A DNA stretch of 12,947 bases from DATKZB01 sp035528235. Its GTDB lineage: Bacteria; Planctomycetota; Phycisphaerae; FEN-1346. The stretch covers positions 1-12,947 of the forward strand of contig DATKZB010000032.1 of assembly GCA_035528235.1 (NCBI GenBank), in the 5' to 3' direction. The notes beneath the pieces are model-generated. The model was given only the letters and a program-made list of their open reading frames with translations. It did not search any database and was not told the origin of the DNA. The translations under genes and the position numbers were made by a program. Shown here one piece after another: positions 1-7,042 of this stretch (its first letter is position 1; each line of letters begins with the position of its first letter).

Positions 1-213
1 TGGAGGCGCCCCTGACGGGGCTTGAGAAGAAACAAAGGGGGGTGTGCGTCCTCGATTCCACGGGCTCGCGCCCGTGGCTACAGACCATCCGCCCCTGACG
101 GGGCTGCCACAAAATACGGCCACACCCCCGCATTTTTTGCGGCCCCGGCGGGCTTGACGCCCCCGGCCGAAGCGGGTATCCTGACGGTTTCGTACCGTGG
201 GGTAATCCTGCGC
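1..213. repeat. Intergenic palindromic repeat cluster upstream of the UvrA gene
   Basis: No gene is supported here. The stretch holds several short palindromes. A 16-base unit, CGCCCCTGACGGGGCT, occurs at 7-22 and again at 90-105; each copy contains a hairpin with GCCCC/GGGGC arms and a TGAC loop. Between them lies an 8-bp stem, CCACGGGC (58-65) with GCCCGTGG (70-77). A further small stem, CCGCA/TGCGG (128-132 and 138-142), encloses a T-rich loop. The arrangement hairpin-hairpin-hairpin looks like a composite REP-type interspersed element. An open frame runs through it into the UvrA gene, but its 64 codons have no UvrA homology. The UvrA promoter must lie in or upstream of this region; no clear -35/-10 pair was found. 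Confidence 0.6.
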
Positions 214-3015
214 ATGCAGCGAGTCATCGAGGTAACGGGCGCCCGGACGCACAACCTCAAGGGCATCGACGTTACGGTGCCCCACCGGGCACTGACCGTC
301 GTGACGGGGGTCTCCGGGTCGGGCAAATCGAGCCTGGCGTTCGACACGCTCTATGCCGAGGGGCAGATGCGGTACGTCGAGAGCCTGTCGGCGTACAGCC
401 GCCAGTTTCTCGAGCAGATGGCGCGGCCCGAGGTCGATTCCATCACGGGCCTGCCGCCGGCCATCGCCCTGGAACAGAAGAACACCGTCAAGAACGCCCG
501 TTCGACCGTCGGCACGGCCACCGAGATCGCCGATTACCTGCGGCTGCTGTACGCCAGCGTCGGCCAGACGATCTGCCCCCAGTGCAACCGGCGCGTCGTC
601 CGGCACACCGTCGCCGGGGCGGTCGACGAGGTGCTGGGCCTGGCGGCGGGCGCGCCGCTGCTGGTGGTGGCGCCGGTGTCGCGGGCCGAGCGACCGTGGG
701 AGAGCCTGCGGCGGGAACTCGAACGGCTGGGGCTGCGGCGGCTATACCTGGGCGGCCGACAGGTTGACGTGGCCGAGGCGGCCGAGGCCGACGTGCCGGC
801 GGAGTTCGAGGTCGTCATCGACCGCCTCGTCCTGACCGACCCGCCGGCCGGGAGCCGGCCGCGCGTGGCCGAGTCGCTCGAGTCGGCCTTCAAGGCGGGG
901 CACGGGCGGGCGGTGGCCGTCGTGCTCGACGACGCCCGGGCCGAGCGCCGCCGGCTGCCGTTCGACATCCGGTTCAACTGTGCCGCGTGCGGCCGCGAGT
1001 TTCCCGAGCCCGACCCGCAACTCTTCTCGTTCAACAGCGCCGTGGGCGCGTGCCCCACCTGCGAGGGGTTCGGGCGGGTCAGCGGCCTGGACCCGGCCAA
1101 GATCATCCCCGACCCGCGCAAGAGCATCGACACCGGGGCCATCACGTGCTGGCAGACCCCGGCCTACAAGCACCTGCACCGCGAGTGCCGCAAGGCGTGC
1201 CGGGCACACGGTATCCGGACCGACGTGCCGTACGTCGACCTGTCGGAGGCCGCCCGGCAGTACGTCTGGCAGGGCGACCCCGAGTACGACGAGGACGGCT
1301 GGTGCGGCATCCGCGGGTTCTTCGATTGGCTCGAGACCAAGCGATACAAGGTGCACGTGCGGGTCATGATCGCCCGGTACCGCGGGTACTACGTGTGCCC
1401 CGACTGCGGCGGCAAGCGGCTACGGGCCGACGCCCTGAACGTCTTCGTGGGCCGTAAGCGCCTGAGCGACCTGGTCGTCCTGCCGGTCAAGGACCTGCGG
1501 GAATGGTTCGAGGCCTTGCGCCTCTCGTCGGAGGACGAGGAGCGCGCGGCCGTGCTGCTGCGCGAGATCCGCAGCCGCCTATCGTACCTCGACGACGTGG
1601 GCCTGGATTACCTGACGCTCGACCGTCAGACGCGGACCCTGGCGGGCGGTGAGGCCCAGCGCATCAACCTGGCCAGCGCCCTGGGCTCGTCGCTCACCAA
1701 CACGCTGTACGTCCTCGACGAGCCGACCGTGGGCCTGCACGCCCGCGACACCCAGCGCCTCCTCGGCATCCTGCGGAACCTCATCGCCAAGGGCAACACG
1801 GTGGTCGTGGTCGAGCACGACCCGGAGGTGATCGAGGCGGCCGACCACATCGTGGACCTTGGCCCGGGGGCCGGCGAGGCCGGCGGGCAGATTATCTTTC
1901 AGGGCCCGGCCAACGCCCTGGCGGCGTGTGACCAGAGCCAGACGGCCCAACTCATGCGGACCCACGCCGACCGGGCCGTCTCGCCCTACGGCCGCCGGCC
2001 CAAGAACTGGATCGTCCTCGTGGGCGCCCGCGAGCACAACCTCAAGGACCTCACGGTCCGCATCCCGCTGGGCCTCCTGTGCTGCGTGACGGGCGTCTCG
2101 GGCAGCGGCAAGACGACACTGGTCCACCAGTGCCTGTATGGCCAGTTCAAGCACCGCCTCGGCGAGGCCGTGGAGGACGTGGGCCAGTGCCGCGACGTCG
2201 AGGGGCTCGATGCCGTCGACGACATCGTGCTCGTCGATTCCTCGCCCATCGGCCAGAGCACCCGGTCGAACCCCGTGACGTACGTCAAGGCGTACGCGGC
2301 CATCCGGAACCTGCTGGCCGACACGCCCAAAGCCCGCGTGGCGGGTATCACGGCGGCCGATTTCTCGTTCAACGTGGCCGGCGGACGCTGCGAGGTCTGC
2401 AAGGGCGTCGGCACGGTGACCTACGACATGTACTTCATGGCCGACGTGACGGTCGTGTGCCAGGAGTGCGGCGGAAAGCGGTTCAAAAAGAAGGTACTCG
2501 ACGTCCGGTGGAACGCGAAGAACATCGACGACATCCTCGACATGACCGTCGACCAGGCCATGGCCCACTTTGCCGCCCACGAGACCATCGTCCGGCGCCT
2601 CCAGCCGCTGGTCGACGTGGGCCTGGGGTACCTGAGGCTGGGGCAGAACACGGCCAGCCTCTCCGGCGGCGAGGCCCAGCGGCTGAAACTGGCCTCGTAC
2701 CTGGCGGCGCCCAGAAAGGGCGAGAAGTACCTCTTCGTCTTCGACGAGCCGACCACCGGCCTCCACATGGCCGACATCCAGGTGCTCCTGAGGACCTTCC
2801 ACCGGCTGGTCCACGCCGGGCACAGCCTGCTGGTGATCGAGCACAACCTCGATTTCATCAGCCAGGCCGACTGGGTCATCGACCTGGGCCCCGAAGGCGG
2901 CGAGATGGGCGGCCACCAGATCGTCGCCGGCCCCATCGAGAAGGTCGCCGCCTGCCGCGAGTCGTACACCGGCCGCTTCCTCGCCCAACGGATGGCCGAG
3001 GCCGAGCACGCGTGA
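214..3015 (+). CDS. uvrA: UvrA-family excinuclease ATPase (933 aa)
   Basis: This is a UvrA-type ABC ATPase, the cytoplasmic damage sensor of nucleotide excision repair. The ATG at 214 is chosen because it gives the canonical start MQRVIEVTGARTHNL with the first Walker A (GVSGSGKS) at residues 32-39; the frame stays open to 22 but the extra residues are repeat-derived. In order: Walker A1; a CPQC pair (121-124); zinc module CAAC/CPTC (256-259, 280-283); CPDC (395-398); signature LAGGEAQ (476-482); Walker B LYVLDEP (498-504); second Walker A GVSGSGKT (627-634); zinc module CEVC/CQEC (726-729, 749-752); LSGGEAQ (816-822); and FVFDEPTTGL (841-850). Length matches the family (about 940 aa). The first signature has Ala where Ser is usual. 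The UvrB-binding segment (about 150-180) lacks the usual KGEH-type stretch, and residues 363-400 have a GIRGFFDWLE block typical of a UvrA subgroup. UvrA-like function is sure; partnership with UvrB is not. Confidence 0.93.
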   Translation: MQRVIEVTGARTHNLKGIDVTVPHRALTVVTGVSGSGKSSLAFDTLYAEGQMRYVESLSAYSRQFLEQMARPEVDSITGLPPAIALEQKNTVKNARSTVGTATEIADYLRLLYASVGQTICPQCNRRVVRHTVAGAVDEVLGLAAGAPLLVVAPVSRAERPWESLRRELERLGLRRLYLGGRQVDVAEAAEADVPAEFEVVIDRLVLTDPPAGSRPRVAESLESAFKAGHGRAVAVVLDDARAERRRLPFDIRFNCAACGREFPEPDPQLFSFNSAVGACPTCEGFGRVSGLDPAKIIPDPRKSIDTGAITCWQTPAYKHLHRECRKACRAHGIRTDVPYVDLSEAARQYVWQGDPEYDEDGWCGIRGFFDWLETKRYKVHVRVMIARYRGYYVCPDCGGKRLRADALNVFVGRKRLSDLVVLPVKDLREWFEALRLSSEDEERAAVLLREIRSRLSYLDDVGLDYLTLDRQTRTLAGGEAQRINLASALGSSLTNTLYVLDEPTVGLHARDTQRLLGILRNLIAKGNTVVVVEHDPEVIEAADHIVDLGPGAGEAGGQIIFQGPANALAACDQSQTAQLMRTHADRAVSPYGRRPKNWIVLVGAREHNLKDLTVRIPLGLLCCVTGVSGSGKTTLVHQCLYGQFKHRLGEAVEDVGQCRDVEGLDAVDDIVLVDSSPIGQSTRSNPVTYVKAYAAIRNLLADTPKARVAGITAADFSFNVAGGRCEVCKGVGTVTYDMYFMADVTVVCQECGGKRFKKKVLDVRWNAKNIDDILDMTVDQAMAHFAAHETIVRRLQPLVDVGLGYLRLGQNTASLSGGEAQRLKLASYLAAPRKGEKYLFVFDEPTTGLHMADIQVLLRTFHRLVHAGHSLLVIEHNLDFISQADWVIDLGPEGGEMGGHQIVAGPIEKVAACRESYTGRFLAQRMAEAEHA

Positions 3016-3016
3016 C

Positions 3017-3040
3017 GGCGAGCCGCGCGGCTACTTCGCC
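3017..3040 (+). terminator. Possible terminator hairpin after the UvrA gene
   Basis: Immediately after the UvrA stop, GGCGA (3017-3021) pairs with TCGCC (3036-3040). The inner stem is GCCGC/GCGGC, with a four-base bulge on the 3' side, and an ATTTCAT stretch follows. There is no real U-tract, so the terminator call is tentative. The 3' side ends just before the stop codon of the convergent minus-strand gene (3044-3046), which suits a shared termination zone. Confidence 0.35.
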
Positions 3041-3043
3041 ATT

Positions 3044-3868
3044 TCATCCCGCCTGTGGGCCTTCCGAGAACGGTCTTTGTTGTAGGGGAACGACATGTCG
3101 TGCCCCTACGCCGGGTGCCACTGGCGGCTTGTCCGCCGGTGTTCCGGAGGCACTGGCTGCAAGCAGCCAGTGGCAGCCGGCGGCTAACCTCTCGGAGGCC
3201 ATGCACGCAGGGGGATCAGGACCCCACTCGGCAGGCAGAGGCATGACCGTGCCATCCGGTCGGCGGATCCCGAGCCCGCTTGGGGTCTCCACCAGGCTAT
3301 CCTTGTAGTCCTCCCACCACTGCTGCCACACTTGGCGTGTCTTCTCCTTGTCGCGTTCGTCGTCGAAGTTCTCGCGATCCAGACCGCCACTATACCCCGT
3401 GATTCCCTCCAGGTAGGTGTGTACATCGGACGGACTGGGAACCGGCTTCTCACCTTCGCCAAGGCACCGGATGAGTGCGGCAGTCCCCTCCTTGGTCGGA
3501 GTGACAAAGAGCAATCCCGTACAGTCCATTCTAACCAACCAGTGCTCATGGTGAAGGCCCTCGATCAGGAACGGAACCGCCCGTTTCCCCTCTGCGCGGA
3601 GTTTTCGTTTGGCCTCGTCGTGCCTGTGGGTTCTGTACAGAATCATATGGGGAAGAAGAGCGATTTCGGTCTCCCTGGCACCCAACTGCTCGACCAGACG
3701 ACGCATCCGGGCTCCTTCCGTTTCCTGCCTGTGAGTCGCTTTCCAGAACACGAGACAGATACCTCCAATGCAGACGCACCCGATCGCCACGAGGATCACC
3801 GCCACAATGGCCGCCTTGCTCAAGAAGGACAGCCATTTCGCACGCTCGCCCTGCTTCTCCTGAGTCAT
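3044..3868 (-). CDS. Membrane-anchored HEAT-repeat-like protein with a repeat-derived tail (274 aa)
   Basis: Start ATG at 3868-3866 is supported by a strong ribosome-binding site, AAGGAGGAGG (3884-3875), six bases upstream. One hydrophobic segment (about residues 19-42, after a basic KAKW/SK stretch) predicts a single N-terminal membrane anchor. Around residues 90-140 the pattern AVPFLIEGLHHEHWLVRMDC...TAALIRCLGEG resembles one or two HEAT-like helical repeats, and a W-Q-Q-W-W motif follows near residue 185; that combination is common in planctomycete HEAT-repeat proteins of unknown role. From about residue 230 to the stop the protein is encoded by intergenic palindromes, so the last ~45 residues probably have no ancestral function. 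Base composition is lower than its neighbours (55% GC hand-counted over 3601-3700). The gene is divergent from the oxidoreductase at 4137. No catalytic motif is visible and no function is assigned; protein-protein contact via the HEAT region is a family-level guess. Confidence 0.72.
   Translation of the reverse strand: MTQEKQGERAKWLSFLSKAAIVAVILVAIGCVCIGGICLVFWKATHRQETEGARMRRLVEQLGARETEIALLPHMILYRTHRHDEAKRKLRAEGKRAVPFLIEGLHHEHWLVRMDCTGLLFVTPTKEGTAALIRCLGEGEKPVPSPSDVHTYLEGITGYSGGLDRENFDDERDKEKTRQVWQQWWEDYKDSLVETPSGLGIRRPDGTVMPLPAEWGPDPPACMASERLAAGCHWLLAASASGTPADKPPVAPGVGARHVVPLQQRPFSEGPQAG
3082..3109. repeat. 28-bp REP-like palindrome
   Basis: GTAGGGG (3082-3088) and CCCCTAC (3103-3109) flank the perfect 12-base palindrome ACGACATGTCGT (3090-3101). 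Only one base pair (3089/3102) is mismatched. The shape is that of widespread GTAGGGG...CCCCTAC interspersed repeats. It lies inside the 3' end of the minus-strand HEAT-like gene, so it is translated as part of that protein's tail. Confidence 0.75.
3123..3172. repeat. Tandem hairpins of a second intergenic repeat type
   Basis: GGCGG (3123-3127) pairs with CCGCC (3133-3137) around a CTTGT loop. Then CACTGGCTGC (3151-3160) is followed after two bases by its exact reverse complement GCAGCCAGTG (3163-3172). The sequence GTGCCACTGG just before the first hairpin echoes the second, as expected of a degenerate interspersed repeat. The whole unit is read through by the minus-strand gene and gives the CHWLLAAS-type stretch in its tail. 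Confidence 0.65.
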
Positions 3869-3942
3869 GGCATGCCTCCTCCTTCAGCAAGGATGGCGCG
3901 GCGCGCCCTACATGACCCGGCGCGACGGCATGCCATGCGTAA

Positions 3943-3971
3943 CCTGTACGTCAGAACCCGGCGGGGGTCAA
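3943..3971 (-). promoter_or_regulatory. Candidate promoter for the HEAT-like gene
   Basis: Reading the minus strand, TTGACC (3971-3966, five of six bases matching the -35 consensus) is followed after 17 bases by TACAGG (3948-3943), a weak -10. Transcription would begin near 3936 and leave a leader of about 70 bases before the ATG at 3868. Spacing is ideal but the -10 match is poor. Confidence 0.35.
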
Positions 3972-4021
3972 CGCAAAACGGGCCGAAGCGCGCCGCGCCT
4001 TGGGGTGCGAGCGGAAAGGTT

Positions 4022-4050
4022 TTGCCGGGACGACGACGAGATGGTAGGGT
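4022..4050 (+). promoter_or_regulatory. Candidate promoter for the Gfo/Idh/MocA gene
   Basis: TTGCCG (4022-4027) and TAGGGT (4045-4050) are 17 bases apart, placing a start near 4057 and a leader of about 80 bases. A small inverted repeat, GTAGG (4044-4048) with CCTAC (4057-4061), overlaps the -10 and start site and could be an operator. Both hexamers are only moderate matches. Confidence 0.3.
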
Positions 4051-4136
4051 TAGATTCCTACAGAAGGCGACGCGACGGGCCGGACCTCGCCGGCGCGCTC
4101 GGCACTCGACCATTTCCGGAAAGGAGAACGCCCACC

Positions 4137-5618
4137 ATGACGGGGATGAAACGCAGGCAGTTCCTCAAGGGGACCCTGGCGGCCGGGGCGGCCGGCGTTC
4201 TGTCGGCCTCGTCCTGGAGCCGCGTCCTGGGGGCGAACGACGAGATCCGCATCGGCATCATCGGGTTCCGCGGCCAGGGCCGCAGCCACCTGGGCACCCA
4301 CCTGAGCGACGAGTTCAAGAAGATGGGCGTCCGCGTCGTCGCCCTGTGCGACGTCGACAAGAGCGTCCTGGACCGCGGCGTCCAGAAGTGCGAGAAGGCC
4401 GGCGCCAAGGTCACGGCCGTCCAGGACATGCGCAAGATCTTCGATATGAAGGACGTCGACGCCGTCGTCTGCGCCACGCCCAACCACTGGCACTCGCTGT
4501 GCACCATCTGGGCCTGCCAGGCCGGCAAGGACGTGTACGTCGAGAAACCCCTGTCGCACGACGTCTTCGAGGGCCGCCAGGTCGTCGAGGCCGCCGCCAA
4601 GTACAAGCGCGTCGTCTACGTGGGCACGCAAAACCGCAGCGACGAGGCCCTGGCCGAGGCCATCGACTGGATCCACAAAGGGAACCTCGGCAAGATCCTC
4701 CGGGCACGCGGGTTCTGCTACAAGCCTCGCGGCAGCATCGGCAAGACCACCGGGCCGCAGAAGGTCTCCGAGAGCGTCGATTACGACCTCTTCTGCGGGC
4801 CCGCGCCCAACACGCCCCTGCGACGCAAGAACCTCCACTACGACTGGCACTGGTTCTGGGCCACCGGCAACGCCGACATCGGCAACCAGGGCATCCACGA
4901 GATGGACAAGTGTCGATGGGGCATCGGCGCCACAATCGTCAAGCGGGCCATGGGCATCGGCGGACGTTTCGGATACGACGACGACGACGAAACACCCAAC
5001 ACCGAGATCGCCTTCCTCGAGACCGACACCGTGCCCATCATCTTCGAGGTCCGGGGCCTGCCCAAGCACAAGGCCACCGACGCGGACAAGAACCCGCCGA
5101 TGGACGCCTACTCCAAGGGCGGCATCCGCATCGGCGAGGTCATCGAGTGCGAGGGCGGATACCTGGCCGGCGGATGGATCTACGACACCAAGGGCGAGAA
5201 GGTGCGCCAGATCAAACGCGACGGCGGCGGCAGACACCGCGCCAACTTCATCAAGGCCCTCCGCAGCCGAGACCCCAAGGACAACCCCGCCCAGGCCATC
5301 GAGGGACACCGCTCGGCCATCTGCTTCCACGCCGCCAACATCTCGTATCGCGTCGGCAAGGACGTGACGCAGCCGGAAGCCGCCGAGGCGTTCAAGACCG
5401 ACAAGGTGGCCCAGGAATGTTGGGAACGGTTCCAGCAGCACGTCTCGGCCAACGAGGACGACGCCGCCAAGTGGCAGCCGCAGGTCGGACCGTGGCTGAC
5501 GTTCGACCCCGAGAAGGAACAGTTCACCGGCCCGTTCGCCGACAAGGCCAACTTCCTCGCCAAGGGCCCCGCCGACAACCGGTACCGGCCGCCCTTCGTC
5601 GTGCCCGAGAAGGTGTGA
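4137..5618 (+). CDS. Tat-exported Gfo/Idh/MocA-family oxidoreductase (493 aa)
   Basis: This is an NAD(P)-dependent sugar dehydrogenase-type oxidoreductase of the Gfo/Idh/MocA family. The start at 4137 is set by the ribosome-binding site AAGGAGA (4121-4127); an alternative ATG at 4146 lies too far from it. A twin-arginine signal, RRQFLK (residues 6-11), is followed by an Ala-rich hydrophobic stretch and probable cleavage near residue 33, so the folded, cofactor-loaded enzyme should be exported. The Rossmann fold starts at EIRIGIIGFRGQGRS (GxRGxG at 43-48), and the family's EKP motif is at 136-138 (DVYVEKPLSHD). GNADIGNQGIHEMDKCRW (about 244-261) matches the C-terminal active-site region of planctomycete homologues. 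The substrate cannot be told from sequence; some relatives act on glycosides (GH109-like), others are uncharacterised. The gene is monocistronic and convergent with the RNase D gene. Full length, no defects seen. Confidence 0.93.
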   Translation: MTGMKRRQFLKGTLAAGAAGVLSASSWSRVLGANDEIRIGIIGFRGQGRSHLGTHLSDEFKKMGVRVVALCDVDKSVLDRGVQKCEKAGAKVTAVQDMRKIFDMKDVDAVVCATPNHWHSLCTIWACQAGKDVYVEKPLSHDVFEGRQVVEAAAKYKRVVYVGTQNRSDEALAEAIDWIHKGNLGKILRARGFCYKPRGSIGKTTGPQKVSESVDYDLFCGPAPNTPLRRKNLHYDWHWFWATGNADIGNQGIHEMDKCRWGIGATIVKRAMGIGGRFGYDDDDETPNTEIAFLETDTVPIIFEVRGLPKHKATDADKNPPMDAYSKGGIRIGEVIECEGGYLAGGWIYDTKGEKVRQIKRDGGGRHRANFIKALRSRDPKDNPAQAIEGHRSAICFHAANISYRVGKDVTQPEAAEAFKTDKVAQECWERFQQHVSANEDDAAKWQPQVGPWLTFDPEKEQFTGPFADKANFLAKGPADNRYRPPFVVPEKV

Positions 5619-5639
5619 CCCGACAAGCCGTACCATGAC

Positions 5640-5667
5640 GCGCGGCGGGCCGGGCTGCCTGCCGCGC
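5640..5667. terminator. 28-nt hairpin between convergent genes, probable bidirectional terminator
   Basis: An 11-bp stem (5640-5650 with 5657-5667, one G-T wobble) encloses the six-base loop CGGGCT. It sits between the stop codons of the oxidoreductase and the RNase D gene and touches the RNase D stop (5667-5669). There is no U-tract on either strand, so termination is inferred from position and stability. It shares its first ten bases with the hairpin at 11490. Confidence 0.6.
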
Positions 5668-6860
5668 TACTCGACGTCGAGCCGGGGGGCGTCGGGCGGA
5701 CCTGTCAGGCGAAGGGCAGCCCGCCCCGCCAGGACGGCCTCAATCGTGCGACCGGCGAACTCGCCGCGCCATCCCCTGAGCAGCCGCGGGGCCGACTCCG
5801 CCTCCTTCCCGCCCTGAGCGACCCACTCCGCCACCTCTTCGTAGTCGGCGCGCGCGGCCAGGAGGCCCGGGGCCACCTCGCCCGCCAGGCACAGACCCTG
5901 CCCGGCGACGGCCGCCAGGTCGGCCAGCATCCGCTCGGCGGGACCGCCCTCGCGGGTGTCGGCGGCGTCGGGCCACCCCGGCTCGGGCGACTCGCGGCCG
6001 CGGCGGATGGCCGCAAGCATGTCGCGGCCCGCGCGGTCGACCAGCGGGTGCGGCAGACCGCGGATGGCGTGCAGGTCGCGGACGCCGGCGGGCATCCGGC
6101 GGGCCAGGCCCACGAGCACCTCGTCGCGCAGGAGGGTCCGCGTGGGCACGTCGGCCTGCTCGGCCGCCGCCTCGCGCCACTCGGCCAGTTCCCGGATGAC
6201 CGCCAGTTGCCGGCGCGAGAGTCCGCCGAGGCGGCGGACGCGGAGCCAGGCCTCGCGGGCGCTCCGCAGGTACAGTTCCTCGGCCTCCAGGCGCTGCATC
6301 TCCTCGCGCATCCAGGCCATGCGCCCGCGCTCGTCGAGGCCCCGGCCCAGCCGCTCGCGCACGGACGGCAGGTACAGCACGTCGGCCACGGCGTACCGCA
6401 ACTGGCCCGGCGTCAGCGGCCGTTGCGACCAGTCGCTGAAGGTCTCGGCCTTGCCGATTCGCACGCCCGCCACCTGCTTCACCAGTTTCTCGTACGACAG
6501 CGGATACGGCAGCCCCACGAGACCGGCCGCCACCTGGACGTCGAACACGTTGGCCGGCACCCGGCCGGTCATCAGGTTACAGATCTCCAGGTCCTGCCCG
6601 CCGGCGTGGACCACCGCCTCGATCGACTCGTCGAGCACGAGGTCCCAGAACGGGGTCAGGTCGACGCGAAACGGGTCGATAAGCGCCACCAGGTCGGCCC
6701 CCGCCACCTGCACCAGGCAGATCCGCGGCCGGTAACTGCGCTCGCGGATGAACTCGGTGTCGAACGCCACCGACCCGGCCGCACGCAGCCGGTCGCACAC
6801 GTCGCGCAGGTGAGCGTCGTCGCGCACAAAGAGCGACGCCGGGTCATCGGGCATTTGCAT
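5667..6860 (-). CDS. rnd: Ribonuclease D, DEDDy 3'-5' exonuclease with HRDC domain (397 aa)
   Basis: RNase D removes 3' residues from structured RNAs, chiefly in tRNA maturation, in the cytoplasm. All three exonuclease motifs are present: Exo I FDTEF (D34, E36), Exo II HAGGQDLE (D90) and Exo III YAVAD (Y156, D160), which defines the DEDDy class. An HRDC domain follows at about 215-285 and a poorly conserved C-terminal helical region to 397, comparable to the second HRDC-like domain of E. coli RNase D (375 aa). The start is uncertain. ATG at 6860 gives the standard N terminus, but the best ribosome-binding site (AAGGAAGG) is 15 bases upstream and would fit a TTG at 6869 (six-base gap) better. 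The frame is open to 6992, but those residues show no homology. A TATAAT box lies upstream at 7014-7009. Confidence 0.92.
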   Translation of the reverse strand: MQMPDDPASLFVRDDAHLRDVCDRLRAAGSVAFDTEFIRERSYRPRICLVQVAGADLVALIDPFRVDLTPFWDLVLDESIEAVVHAGGQDLEICNLMTGRVPANVFDVQVAAGLVGLPYPLSYEKLVKQVAGVRIGKAETFSDWSQRPLTPGQLRYAVADVLYLPSVRERLGRGLDERGRMAWMREEMQRLEAEELYLRSAREAWLRVRRLGGLSRRQLAVIRELAEWREAAAEQADVPTRTLLRDEVLVGLARRMPAGVRDLHAIRGLPHPLVDRAGRDMLAAIRRGRESPEPGWPDAADTREGGPAERMLADLAAVAGQGLCLAGEVAPGLLAARADYEEVAEWVAQGGKEAESAPRLLRGWRGEFAGRTIEAVLAGRAALRLTGPPDAPRLDVE

Positions 6861-7008
6861 CACCGCCAAGGCGTACCTTCCTTTCCGCCGCGCAACACGT
6901 AGCGTTGCAGGACTACTTGTCCATCCGTTCGATGGCCGGCAACACGAGGCGTCGAGCAGTCCGCATGAAACCGGTCTCCACCATCGCGGCAACGGTTACA
7001 GCCGGTGC

Positions 7009-7037
7009 ATTATAGGCCGCCGCCGACGCGGGGAAAG
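7009..7037 (-). promoter_or_regulatory. rnd: Promoter candidate for the RNase D gene
   Basis: On the minus strand a perfect TATAAT (7014-7009) stands out in ~70% GC DNA just after the stop of the URO-D-family gene. CTTTCC (7037-7032), 17 bases upstream, is a poor -35. Transcription would start near 7002, with a ~140-base leader containing two small stems (GGAC/GTCC and GCAAC/GTTGC). This suggests RNase D is transcribed separately from the propeller/URO-D pair. Confidence 0.5.
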
Positions 7038-7042
7038 GCCCC

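Noticed and set aside
22..213. N-terminal extension of the UvrA frame
   Set aside because: The 64 codons are made of repeat hairpins and do not match UvrA; the canonical start falls at 214.
4050..5636. A 528-codon antisense open frame opposite the oxidoreductase
   Set aside because: Val/Leu/Gly-rich mirror of a GC3-biased gene, with no homology or ribosome-binding site; a codon-bias artefact. The same applies to antisense frames over UvrA (1579-3009) and MFS (11383-12855).
3332..5638. A 768-codon open frame on the plus strand overlapping the oxidoreductase
   Set aside because: It is Arg/Pro-rich, has no recognisable motifs, and shadows two real genes in high-GC DNA; the Gfo/Idh/MocA frame has clear Tat, Rossmann and EKP motifs.
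6861..6992. N-terminal extension of RNase D from an ATG at 6992
   Set aside because: The added 44 residues are unlike RNase D, and the region looks like a leader after the TATAAT box; no ribosome-binding site precedes that ATG.
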